Below are positions 8,732 to 17,190 of a stretch of DNA of 64,000 nucleotides, one piece after another; within the stretch, counting starts at the first letter, position 1, and each line of letters begins with the position of its first letter. The notes beneath the pieces are model-generated. The model worked only from the letters and a program-made list of their open reading frames with translations, searched no databases and was not told the DNA's origin. A program made the position numbers and the translations under genes. Where the stretch lies: contig NZ_CP022957.1 of assembly GCF_002269385.1 (NCBI RefSeq), forward strand, positions 62,001 through 126,000, in the 5' to 3' direction. Origin of the DNA: Maribacter cobaltidurans (GTDB lineage: Bacteria > Bacteroidota > Bacteroidia > Flavobacteriales > Flavobacteriaceae).

Positions 8732-9619
8732 TTATTTCAAGGTGAACTTGGAAGTTCCCAATAATTTAAGTTGGTCGTCATAAACATTGACCATGTAATT
8801 TCCATCTTGGAAATCATTTCCTGGCTTATTTATATAATCGCAAACATCCAAGGCCTTATTTTCATAATAGAATTCAGTAGCCTTACTGTAAGTAATAGAG
8901 GCTCCTTCTTCATTAGTTTTAGAGAAACTCTCACCCATCACATTTCCTTGTGGGTCCAATACTTCCAAATAAAACTCCCTATCACCTGCTTGGGCAATTA
9001 CGTTATCCGCAACCGTGAAACAGATTTTAAATTTATCAGTAGCCCTAGCTCTCTGTGTAGAAACCAACTTACCACTATTACGCTCTTTTACGGCGTCAAC
9101 ATTAAACTTTGAAAGGTTCAGTGCAGAACCTTTGGCAACAGCATCTGCCAACTGGGTATTCTGTACAACCAAAGAATCATTAAAAACAGTTTGCTTTTCC
9201 AATTCCACGTAAGTACTGTCACGTTGCATGGCAATCATAGTGTTAGAACGCGTCAAAGAATCAACCTGCTTTAACAACTGCTCTCTTTCCGCCTTAAGCA
9301 CACCTACCTGTCTTCTATATCTTGACAATGCAGAAATATCTGCCTTCATCGTTTTTACGGAATCAATATATTTTGCAATATTGTCCCTAGCAGAAACCAA
9401 TTCTTCATTGGTAGCATTGCTTTCCAAAATAGCCTTGTCGTATTCTGATTTTAAGCTATTCAAATCTTCAACAACCAATTCTTTCTCTTTGGTAAGAACG
9501 GTTTCTGTCTTTTTCTTATCCTGATAAAGACTAACAGTGTAAATAATAGTTCCTAGAAGCACAACTCCCAGTAATGCCGCTAAGACCTTCAATCCATTGT
9601 TGTTTTTTGTTTCAGTCAT
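8732..9619 (-). CDS. Membrane-anchored coiled-coil protein, unknown function
   Basis: A 295-residue protein with a short cytoplasmic N-terminus, one membrane helix (about 11-31, LKVLAALLGVVLLGTIIY), a long coiled coil (about 35-160, rich in Lys/Glu/Leu and Asn) and a C-terminal beta-rich domain (about 195-295) outside the membrane with CFTVADN and FYLEVLDPQGN strands. Proteins of this shape are common in Bacteroidota and are sometimes mislabelled as chromosome partitioning proteins because of the coiled coil; there is no ATPase motif. Function unknown. The 169-nt gap upstream holds only AT-rich sequence, and no promoter box could be assigned. Confidence 0.75.
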   Translation of the reverse strand: MTETKNNNGLKVLAALLGVVLLGTIIYTVSLYQDKKKTETVLTKEKELVVEDLNSLKSEYDKAILESNATNEELVSARDNIAKYIDSVKTMKADISALSRYRRQVGVLKAEREQLLKQVDSLTRSNTMIAMQRDSTYVELEKQTVFNDSLVVQNTQLADAVAKGSALNLSKFNVDAVKERNSGKLVSTQRARATDKFKICFTVADNVIAQAGDREFYLEVLDPQGNVMGESFSKTNEEGASITYSKATEFYYENKALDVCDYINKPGNDFQDGNYMVNVYDDQLKLLGTSKFTLK

Positions 9620-9788
9620 AATGTAATATTTAATTAATCTTGTTGATTTTCAACTTAAGCGTTTGTTTGTATCATTCTATATACGTATAGAACTCGATTT
9701 TAGATTTTTTAATGTTAAATTATTTTAAATCACCATTTAAAGCCTAACTTGTTTTTATATTTTTAAGGGTTGGCCAATCCTAATAAAC

Positions 9789-10247
9789 ATGTTGAAAATA
9801 GTGGGGTTCAAAGCAAAGTACAAGGAAGTTTTTAAGGACTTAAATATAGCTTGGCTAAAACGTTTTTTTTATGTGGAAGATAAAGATTTTGAATTGCTCG
9901 ATGAAAGTGAAAAACATATCCTTCAAAAAGGCGGATATATTTTTATAGGATTATGGCACAAAGAGCCAGTAAGTTGCTATGCACTGATTAAACGAAAAGG
10001 TGGAATATTCGAGCTTGGTAAGATGGCCGTCAATGAAAATTTTCAAGGCTTAAAAATCGGTCAACAAATGCTTGTCCACGCTATTGATTTTGGAAAAAGG
10101 AACCGTTGGAAAAAAATCGAATTGTACTCAAGCACCAAGTTGGATACGGCTATTCACATTTACAAAAAATACGGATTTAAGGAGGTGATTCTGGAAAATA
10201 ATTCGCCATATGCACGATCCGATATAAAAATGGAACTAATACTTTAA
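9789..10247 (+). CDS. GNAT family N-acetyltransferase
   Basis: A 152-residue single-domain acetyltransferase. The acetyl-CoA binding core is visible: ELGKMAVNENFQGLKIGQQML carries motif A with the QGLKIG loop, followed by KIELYSSTKLDTAIHIYKKYGF. The substrate is unknown. The metallo-hydrolase lipoprotein gene follows after 10 nt, probably in the same transcript. Confidence 0.88.
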   Translation: MLKIVGFKAKYKEVFKDLNIAWLKRFFYVEDKDFELLDESEKHILQKGGYIFIGLWHKEPVSCYALIKRKGGIFELGKMAVNENFQGLKIGQQMLVHAIDFGKRNRWKKIELYSSTKLDTAIHIYKKYGFKEVILENNSPYARSDIKMELIL

Positions 10248-10257
10248 AATCATAAAT

Positions 10258-11079
10258 ATGAATAATAGAAATTTACTTGTAATATTATTTTTTTCGGTAA
10301 CTCTTTTGTTTTCATGTAAAGACAATAAAAATAAAGATGTTGATTCTGTCCCATCGTACAATTCCGAAGCAAACATTCCACCCCCGCCTCCACCCCCTGT
10401 ATTAGATAATAAGTTAAATGTTGTGCCCATAGAACATGCAACAGCTGTATTGCAGTGGGGAGACATTACCGTATATGTAGATCCTACAGAAGGAGCAAAG
10501 GCCTTTGAAGGTCAAGATGACCCCGATTTAATTCTAATTACTGACATTCACGGAGATCACCTCAATGTAGAAACCTTACAAGAGCTGAATACAGAGGATG
10601 TTACCATTGTAGTTCCGCAAGCCGTAGCCGATCAATTACCCGAAGTGTTCAACTCCCAATTGAAAATTTTAAACAATAGGGAAAACACGGAAATTAAAGG
10701 AATTAAAATTGAGGCTATCCCTATGTATAACTTGAGGGAGGAAGCTAAGGATTTTCATGTAAAGGGAAGAGGAAATGGGTACGTGCTTAACTTGGGAGAC
10801 CAAAGGGTTTATTTTTCTGGTGACACTGAGGACATTCCAGAAATGAGAAATCTTCAGAATATAGATAAGGCTTTTGTTTGTATGAACCTGCCATATACCA
10901 TGACTGTAGAAAGCGCTGCTTCTGCAGTACTTGATTTTAAACCTGCCCAAGTTTATCCCTATCATTACAGAGGTAGGCCAGATGTAAGCGATGTGGAAAA
11001 ATTCAAGAAATTGGTCAATGAAGGAAATCCAGAAATAGAAGTTGTTTTGCTGGATTGGTACCCCAATGCAGATTATTGA
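10258..11079 (+). CDS. MBL-fold metallo-hydrolase lipoprotein (UlaG-like)
   Basis: A 273-residue lipoprotein: signal peptide with lipobox LFSC (Cys20), a Lys/Asp linker and a run of seven prolines (41-47), then a metallo-beta-lactamase fold of the UlaG/YtnP-like type. Metal ligands are seen in TDIHGDHLN (His98, Asp100, His101), in YFSGDTED and in YPYHYRG. It should act as a hydrolase anchored in the cell envelope; the substrate is unknown. It lies 10 nt after a GNAT gene and ahead of two M16 peptidase genes, likely one operon. Confidence 0.87.
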   Translation: MNNRNLLVILFFSVTLLFSCKDNKNKDVDSVPSYNSEANIPPPPPPPVLDNKLNVVPIEHATAVLQWGDITVYVDPTEGAKAFEGQDDPDLILITDIHGDHLNVETLQELNTEDVTIVVPQAVADQLPEVFNSQLKILNNRENTEIKGIKIEAIPMYNLREEAKDFHVKGRGNGYVLNLGDQRVYFSGDTEDIPEMRNLQNIDKAFVCMNLPYTMTVESAASAVLDFKPAQVYPYHYRGRPDVSDVEKFKKLVNEGNPEIEVVLLDWYPNADY

Positions 11080-11157
11080 GCCAAAAATGTAACAATGCCA
11101 ATAAAAATAAGTCTTACAAAGTGTAAAACCTTCAAAAACAAAAAAAATCAAAACTAC

Positions 11158-12555
11158 ATGAAATTAAAAACTAGCATGCTTTTTCTTTCGGTTGTTCTTC
11201 TTACCGCAATAGGCTGCGGGGACAAAACGGAAAAAGAAAGTGAAGAGGTAGCCCAGTTTAAGGTGCCTGTGGAATATTATACCTTGGACAATGGGCTCAA
11301 GGTTATTCTGTCCCAAGACAAAACTTCGCCCACGGCCATTGTTGCCGTTTACTACAATATCGGGTTCAGGATAGAACCTAAGGACCGTACCGGTTTTGCC
11401 CATTTATTTGAGCACATGATGTTCCAAGGTTCACAGAATATGGGGAAAATGGAATTCATTAAGCTGGTACAGGAGAACGGCGGTGTCCTGAATGGTTCTA
11501 CCCGATTTGATTTTACGAATTATTTTGAGATTGTCCCCTCCCATAAACTGGAGACCATGCTTTGGGCCGAAGCCGATCGCATGCGGGGACTGGACATCAC
11601 GCAGGATAACTTAACCAACCAACAAGGTGTAGTTAAGAACGAAGTAAAAGTGAACGTGCTTAACCAGCCTTATGGGGGGTTCCCTTGGTTGGATATGCCC
11701 CAATATGCCAACACAAATTGGTATAATGCGCATAACTTTTATGGTGACCTGGAAGATTTGGATGCCGCTAGTTTAGAGGATGTGACCAGTTTCTTTAAAA
11801 CCTATTATGCTCCTAACAACGCTGCACTATCGGTTGTGGGGGATTTTGACATGGAAGAAACAAAAGCCTGGATACAAAAGTATTTTGGGAATATCCCATC
11901 TTCTGAACTACCCGAAAAACCGGATATTTCAGAACCCAAACAAACTGAGGAAAAATCATTTGTAAAGGATGATCCTTTGGCAAACAAACCTGCTATAGCC
12001 TTGGCCTATCATATGCCGGAGAGGAACTCAAAGGAGTACTTTGCCATGGGGCTTTTGGACCAGATACTGGTTCAGGGGGATAACAGTCTGTTGGCCCAAA
12101 AGCTGGAAAAGGAAAAGGGATTTACTTCGAACGTAAGCGGAGGAATAAATTATTTGGGCAATATGTTCAACTACCAAGGTCCAATGGTTTGGATGTATGA
12201 TTTAACGTATGACACGGACACATCGCAAGAAGAAATCTTAAGCGCTATTGATGAAGTCATGAACGGGTTAAAGGATTCTGTTGATCAAAAAATGATCGAC
12301 CAGGCCATCGTAAAAATTAGATCACAATTGTATGACGACATTGGTGGAACATTTGGATTGGGAAGGGCAGATTTATTGGCCTCCTTTGCATTGTTTGATG
12401 ATAATCCTGCAAGGATAAACACTTTGGAAGACTCCTTTAAGAAAATCACCCCGGAAATCGTCAAAAAAACTATCGACGAATACCTTACGAAAACAAACAG
12501 AACCGTTTTAACGGTTAATCCACTTTTGGCAGAAAACGATAAAACTCAATCCTGA
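11158..12555 (+). CDS. M16 family zinc peptidase lipoprotein (catalytic subunit)
   Basis: A 465-residue protein from the ATG at 11158; an upstream in-frame ATG at 11095 would add 21 residues ahead of a clear lipoprotein signal peptide (Cys20 in LTAIGC), so it is rejected. The inverted zinc motif HxxEH is intact: HLFEH at 82-86, in GFAHLFEHMMFQG, with the distal Glu in GVVKNEVK. M16B enzymes degrade short peptides inside a clam-shell chamber. Its stop overlaps the start of a second M16 gene (TGATG), the usual pairing of catalytic and non-catalytic halves. Lipidation suggests a periplasmic face. Confidence 0.92.
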   Translation: MKLKTSMLFLSVVLLTAIGCGDKTEKESEEVAQFKVPVEYYTLDNGLKVILSQDKTSPTAIVAVYYNIGFRIEPKDRTGFAHLFEHMMFQGSQNMGKMEFIKLVQENGGVLNGSTRFDFTNYFEIVPSHKLETMLWAEADRMRGLDITQDNLTNQQGVVKNEVKVNVLNQPYGGFPWLDMPQYANTNWYNAHNFYGDLEDLDAASLEDVTSFFKTYYAPNNAALSVVGDFDMEETKAWIQKYFGNIPSSELPEKPDISEPKQTEEKSFVKDDPLANKPAIALAYHMPERNSKEYFAMGLLDQILVQGDNSLLAQKLEKEKGFTSNVSGGINYLGNMFNYQGPMVWMYDLTYDTDTSQEEILSAIDEVMNGLKDSVDQKMIDQAIVKIRSQLYDDIGGTFGLGRADLLASFALFDDNPARINTLEDSFKKITPEIVKKTIDEYLTKTNRTVLTVNPLLAENDKTQS

Positions 12556-13940
12556 TGAAACACTTTATTTTATACATAATCGTCCTATGTTCTTCCATTG
12601 GAATTTCGGCACAAGAAAAAGAAATGCCACCAAAAGGGGGAGAGCCAAAGAATTTCGCACTACCGGAAAAGGAAATAGTTTCGTTTGACAACGGACTCAC
12701 TTTGGTCATGATTCCTTATGGTTCAATTCCGAAAGCAACTATTCGTTTTAGTGTAAAGACAGGGAATATTGACGAAAACGAGAACCAAGTCTGGTTGGCG
12801 GATCTTTTGGCCGACCTATTGGAAGAAGGAAGCACTACAAAAACAAGCAAACAAATTGCCGATGAGATGGCCGGTATGGGAGGAAACCTGAACATAGGTG
12901 TCGGCCTTCATACCTCCTCCATTAGCAGTTCCGTACTTTATGAATTCGCTCCCGAAGCTATTAAGGTCATGGCAGATGTCCTTAAAAATCCGAAATTCCC
13001 AGAATCAGAATTAGGACGATTAAAAGATAATATGAAGCGTGATTTATCCGTCAGGTTATCTCGCCCGCAAGCACAGGCCAGTAGAGACTTTTATGCAACC
13101 ATTTATCCGGACCATCCCTATGGAAGAGTCTATCCTACGGATGAGATGATAGATTCCTATACCGTAGAGGACATCAAAGCTTTTTATGACGGTCATTTTG
13201 GAGCTTTAAGGACCACGGTTTATGTCGCTGGAAATTTTGATAGCAACGCCGTTAAAACTGCCGTTGAAAATTCCTTGGGCGATTGGAAAAAGGGTACAGA
13301 GGCAGAATACAACGTTGCTGAACCCATGACGTCCAGTGAAATCAAAATTATAGACCGTCCTGATGCTCCACAATCCACTATCTATTATGGGTTGCCCACC
13401 GTAGGTCCATCAGATGATGATTATATAGCTCTGGACGTAACCAATTCTATATTGGGAGGTTCTTTTGCCTCCAGGATTACCAGTAATATTAGAGAGGACA
13501 AGGGATATACCTATTCACCCTACAGTAGTTTGGACACCAACTATAAGAGCGGCGTTTGGTATGAATCTGCAGATGTCACCACGGAACACACAGGTGCCTC
13601 CTTAGCAGAAATCCAGAAGGAAATCAAGCGCTTACAAGAAGAACCACCTACCCAAGAAGAATTGGATGGTATCATTAATTATGAATCGGGAATATACGTG
13701 CTACAAAACTCAACCCCTAATGGCATCATAGGTCAGTTGATATTTTTGGACACCCACGATTTGGATGAATCCTTCCTTACCAATAAGGTGAAAAACATGC
13801 ACGCCATTACACCTGAAAAAGTCCAGGAAATGACTCAAAAGTATATTAAGCCGGAAAACATGACCTTAATAGTTGTGGGAGATAAGGCCAAGATACAGGA
13901 CCAAGTCATGGAAACGGTTCAAAAACCTTTAAAGCAGTAA
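12555..13940 (+). CDS. M16 family peptidase-like protein (non-catalytic partner)
   Basis: A 461-residue exported protein with a signal peptide (cut after ISAQ, residue 20). It has the M16 fold, but the zinc motif is degenerate: the HxxEH position reads D87-L-L-E90-E91, so both zinc-binding His are missing. The substrate-binding R/Y-type segment is kept (SRITSNIREDKGYTYSPYSS). In two-subunit M16B proteases one partner supplies the zinc and the other these residues. The overlap TGATG with the catalytic gene predicts coupled translation and a heterodimer. A strong terminator follows. Confidence 0.9.
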   Translation: MKHFILYIIVLCSSIGISAQEKEMPPKGGEPKNFALPEKEIVSFDNGLTLVMIPYGSIPKATIRFSVKTGNIDENENQVWLADLLADLLEEGSTTKTSKQIADEMAGMGGNLNIGVGLHTSSISSSVLYEFAPEAIKVMADVLKNPKFPESELGRLKDNMKRDLSVRLSRPQAQASRDFYATIYPDHPYGRVYPTDEMIDSYTVEDIKAFYDGHFGALRTTVYVAGNFDSNAVKTAVENSLGDWKKGTEAEYNVAEPMTSSEIKIIDRPDAPQSTIYYGLPTVGPSDDDYIALDVTNSILGGSFASRITSNIREDKGYTYSPYSSLDTNYKSGVWYESADVTTEHTGASLAEIQKEIKRLQEEPPTQEELDGIINYESGIYVLQNSTPNGIIGQLIFLDTHDLDESFLTNKVKNMHAITPEKVQEMTQKYIKPENMTLIVVGDKAKIQDQVMETVQKPLKQ

Positions 13941-13950
13941 AATGACAATA

Positions 13951-13982
13951 AAATGGGGCGAAAATTTTCGCCCCATTTTTTA
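13951..13982. terminator. Rho-independent terminator
   Basis: A perfect 14-bp palindrome (AAATGGGGCGAAAA with its complement) followed by a T-run ends the M16 operon. Because it is symmetrical it may also stop ettA transcripts from the other strand. Confidence 0.88.
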
Positions 13983-14064
13983 TTCGACTTTAGGTCAACT
14001 CTTTTCCCGTAATTTTTTTTGGGAAGACAATTAAATAATTCCCAAAAATCTCTCGATGAGGGTT

Positions 14065-15756
14065 TTATCTAATCAATTTTTTATATTTGATACGTTTGGG
14101 CATCAAATCACCCCCAAGTCGTTTTTTCTTGTTCTCCTCATAATCTGAGAACGATCCCTCAAAGAAATACACCTCAGAATCCCCTTCAAAGGCCAATATA
14201 TGGGTGCATATACGATCTAGGAACCACCTATCGTGCGATATAACAACAGCACAACCCGCAAAATTTTCTAAACCTTCTTCCAGCGCCCTAAGGGTATTAA
14301 CATCCAAATCGTTCGTTGGCTCATCCAAAAGCAATACGTTTCCTTCCTCTTTCAAGGTCATAGCCAAATGCAAGCGGTTTCGTTCCCCTCCAGACAACAT
14401 ACTCACCTTTTTGTTCTGCTCACTTCCAGAAAAGTTGAATCGACTCAAATATGCACGAGAATTCACCTGTCTACCGCCCATCATAATCAGTTCCTGCTCG
14501 TCGCTGAAGTTCTGCCAAATGGTCTTTTCAGGGTCGATATTGGAATGACTCTGGTCCACATAGGCAATCTTTGCTGTATCGCCGACAATGAACTCTCCTT
14601 TATCGGGAGTTTCCTCACCCATGATCATTCTGAAAACTGTGGTCTTACCGGCTCCGTTAGGTCCAATAATACCTACGATACCCGCCTGAGGTAATTTAAA
14701 GTTCAAATTCTCATATAGCAATTTATCGCCAAAGGCTTTGCTGACACCTTTGGCTTCAATGACATTGGTTCCCAAACGTGGTCCGTTGGGAATATAGATT
14801 TCCAGCTTTTCGTCCAGTTGTTTTTGATCCTGGCTCATCAACTTGTCATAATTTTTAAGTCGGGCCTTTTGTTTGGTCTGTCTTCCCTTAACACCTTGCC
14901 TTACCCATTCCAACTCACGTTCCAGGGTCTTTTGACGCTTGGATGCCGTTTTGTTTTCTTGGGCCAATCGTTTTGATTTTTGATCTAACCATGAAGAATA
15001 ATTGCCCTTCCAAGGTATACCCTCTCCCCTATTCAATTCCAAGATCCAACCAGCAACATTATCCAAGAAATATCTGTCATGGGTTACGGCGATTACCGTT
15101 CCCTTGTATTGTGCCAAATGATGCTCCAACCAATGTACGGATTCCGCATCCAAATGGTTGGTAGGCTCATCCAGAAGTAAAATTTCAGGTTCTTGAAGCA
15201 ACAAGCGACAAAGGGCTACTCTTCGTCTTTCTCCTCCGGATAATACCGATATCTTTTTATCACCTTCTGGGGTTCGCAAGGCATCCATGGCTATTTCCAA
15301 TTTGGTATCCAATTCCCATGCGTTGGAAGCATCAATTTTATCCTGAAGAGTGGCCTGCTTGTCCATCAACCTCTGCATCTTGTCCGCATCCTCATAGACT
15401 TCTGGAAGCCCGAACATATCGTTGATTTTGTTATACTCGTCCAGAATCGCCACGGTTTCCGAAACGCCTTCTTTTACGACTTCCAAAACCGTCTTACTTT
15501 CATCCAATTCAGGTTCCTGCTCCAAATACCCCACGTTATATCCCGGGGAGAAAACTACATCACCCTGAAAATTTTTATCTACTCCCGCAATGATTTTTAA
15601 CAAGGTAGATTTACCCGAACCATTAAGTCCAAGAATACCAATTTTGGCACCATAAAAAAAACTTAGATAAATATCCTTTAGAACGGGGGTATTAGCCGTT
15701 TTAAAGGTCTTAGTGACTCCGGACATTGAAAAAATGACCTTCTTATCGTCTGACAT
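14065..15756 (-). CDS. ettA: Energy-dependent translational throttle protein EttA (ABC-F)
   Basis: A 563-residue soluble ABC-F ATPase with two nucleotide-binding domains and no membrane segment. Walker A motifs are GLNGSGKST (about 43-51) and GPNGAGKTT in the second half; signatures are LSGGERRR and LSGGERNR; Walker B is LLLDEPTNHLD and LLLDEPTNDLD. The linker between the domains contains the basic KGRQTKQKARLKNYDKL segment of the P-site tRNA interaction motif. EttA binds the ribosomal E site and gates the first elongation step according to ATP/ADP. The length and full-length similarity distinguish it from Uup or drug-resistance ABC-F proteins. Confidence 0.93.
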   Translation of the reverse strand: MSDDKKVIFSMSGVTKTFKTANTPVLKDIYLSFFYGAKIGILGLNGSGKSTLLKIIAGVDKNFQGDVVFSPGYNVGYLEQEPELDESKTVLEVVKEGVSETVAILDEYNKINDMFGLPEVYEDADKMQRLMDKQATLQDKIDASNAWELDTKLEIAMDALRTPEGDKKISVLSGGERRRVALCRLLLQEPEILLLDEPTNHLDAESVHWLEHHLAQYKGTVIAVTHDRYFLDNVAGWILELNRGEGIPWKGNYSSWLDQKSKRLAQENKTASKRQKTLERELEWVRQGVKGRQTKQKARLKNYDKLMSQDQKQLDEKLEIYIPNGPRLGTNVIEAKGVSKAFGDKLLYENLNFKLPQAGIVGIIGPNGAGKTTVFRMIMGEETPDKGEFIVGDTAKIAYVDQSHSNIDPEKTIWQNFSDEQELIMMGGRQVNSRAYLSRFNFSGSEQNKKVSMLSGGERNRLHLAMTLKEEGNVLLLDEPTNDLDVNTLRALEEGLENFAGCAVVISHDRWFLDRICTHILAFEGDSEVYFFEGSFSDYEENKKKRLGGDLMPKRIKYKKLIR

Positions 15757-15817
15757 AGAAAATAGTAATTAGTAGTTAGTGATTTGAATGATTGGTTAGT
15801 GAATAATATTCTGTGAC

Positions 15818-15842
15818 TAGCCTTTAGCCTTTAGCCTTTAGC
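15818..15842. repeat. Short tandem repeat (TAGCCTT)x3
   Basis: Three head-to-tail copies of the 7-mer TAGCCTT and a partial fourth lie in the 145-nt gap between ettA and the 60-aa membrane protein gene. Similar TTAG words occur around it. It is too short to assign a role. Confidence 0.7.
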
Positions 15843-15901
15843 GAAGAGATACAATAACTCTGAACTTTTTCCTTTACCTTAATAACCCTTAGCGGTTAGA
15901 A

Positions 15902-16084
15902 TTAAACCCTACCTTTCAGTGCATTGAACACCCATGCGATAGCAAAAAAACCGATACCTACCGAAGCAAATCCCCATCCAGCTACCTCATCATATCTAAA
16001 AGCCCCTAGTCCAATTAAAAGCAACCCAACCAAAATCATGATAAACGTGGCCCATGCCAAAACAGTGTTCTTATTCATTCCCAT
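15902..16084 (-). CDS. Small 60-aa two-helix membrane protein (CAL67264-like)
   Basis: A 60-residue protein with two hydrophobic helices (about 8-28 and 36-55) joined by a polar turn (FRYDEVAGWG) and a basic C-terminus (NALKGRV). It resembles the flavobacterial small membrane proteins I remember as the CAL67264 family; I am not certain of the match. Two starts are possible, ATG at 16084 or at 16078, the second giving MNKNTVLAWA. Function unknown. Confidence 0.7.
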   Translation of the reverse strand: MGMNKNTVLAWATFIMILVGLLLIGLGAFRYDEVAGWGFASVGIGFFAIAWVFNALKGRV

Positions 16085-16157
16085 CTCTTCCTTAAGTTTT
16101 TAGCGAACTTCAAATATCGCAATTTTTAAGACGTACTTCCAATTTTACGCGGGATTA

Positions 16158-17132
16158 TTATTGCTCAAACGGAAATTTTATACCCGTTTTTGATCGAATG
16201 GAATCCATCAAGTAAATTAAATCCAAACTATTCTGATGGCTCCATAGGTCGCTCTCCAATTTTCCTGCTGCCAAACATTGATGTACCTCTTCAATCTCAT
16301 GTCCATATCCCTTACCAATTTTAGACAGTTCAACAGTTGTGGATTCGTTGCCCTTGACCAAGGTATAACTTGTAGCCTCATGCCACCTAGGGTTAATAAA
16401 GATACTTCCGGCACTTCCCGAAATCTCACTGCGCATATCGGTATTCGAAGTAAGTCCGCTATACAGCAGTGCTTGGGCATTTGGATAATCAAAGATCATA
16501 CTGCATTGTTTCTCCACACCGGTTTCATGGAAATGCACCTTAGCCATAATATCCGAAGGCATTCCTAAGAATAAATAAGAAAGAAAAATGGGATAGATAC
16601 CTATATCCAAAAGCGATCCCCCAGCCAAATCCGGATTCAATAATCGACCATCCTCCTCCCTATCCAAGGCATAAAATGCAAAGTCGGAATACAAGTGGCC
16701 TACTTCTCCAATTTCCCCAGAGTCGATTAAATTTTTCACCGCTGTTATCGTAGGATTAAATCTGGACCAGAGGGCTTCCATTAAAAAAACCTTGTTCTCT
16801 TTAGCCGTCTGAATCATCCTTTCCACCTCGTCTTTGTTGACTCCCATAGGTTTTTCACACAGTACGTGCTTCCCCGCTTTCAAGGCTTGTATGGTCAAGG
16901 ATACATGGCCAGTATGTGGAGTAGCAATGTAGACGACATCTACGGTATCGCTTTCAAACAATTCCCCATAACTTCCAAAGGCATGGGGAGCCCTGTAGAC
17001 ATCCGCAAATTCCTGGGCTTTATCCAGACTCCTTGAACCTACGGCCATTAGTTTGCCACCTGAAACCAATTCTAAATCCTTTGAAAAAGTGTGCGCTATT
17101 TTACCGGCTCCTACTATTCCCCATCTAACCAT
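16158..17132 (-). CDS. Gfo/Idh/MocA family NAD(P)-dependent oxidoreductase
   Basis: A 324-residue cytoplasmic dehydrogenase. The N-terminal Rossmann fold has WGIVGAGKIAHTF (residues 4-16), and the family signature CEKPMGVN is at about 92-99, with Lys in the catalytic position. The C-terminal half is the GFO_IDH_MocA alpha/beta domain, with the metal-free GGSLLDIGIYP motif. It resembles the trans-1,2-dihydrobenzene-1,2-diol / sugar dehydrogenase branch; the substrate is not determinable. It is divergent from the acyl-CoA carboxylase gene. Confidence 0.88.
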   Translation of the reverse strand: MVRWGIVGAGKIAHTFSKDLELVSGGKLMAVGSRSLDKAQEFADVYRAPHAFGSYGELFESDTVDVVYIATPHTGHVSLTIQALKAGKHVLCEKPMGVNKDEVERMIQTAKENKVFLMEALWSRFNPTITAVKNLIDSGEIGEVGHLYSDFAFYALDREEDGRLLNPDLAGGSLLDIGIYPIFLSYLFLGMPSDIMAKVHFHETGVEKQCSMIFDYPNAQALLYSGLTSNTDMRSEISGSAGSIFINPRWHEATSYTLVKGNESTTVELSKIGKGYGHEIEEVHQCLAAGKLESDLWSHQNSLDLIYLMDSIRSKTGIKFPFEQ

Positions 17133-17190
17133 AGTTTTATATTTTGTTTAGAGTTTACCCAAATTTAACTCCTTATCTTTAGCCTAGGAA

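Noticed and set aside
11095-11157. Start of the M16 lipoprotein at 11095
   Set aside because: It would place 21 basic residues before a complete lipoprotein signal peptide.
13990-14064. Possible terminator of ettA (TCTTTTCCC / GGGAAGA)
   Set aside because: The stem is short, the 12-nt loop is long and no good T-run follows in the ettA direction.
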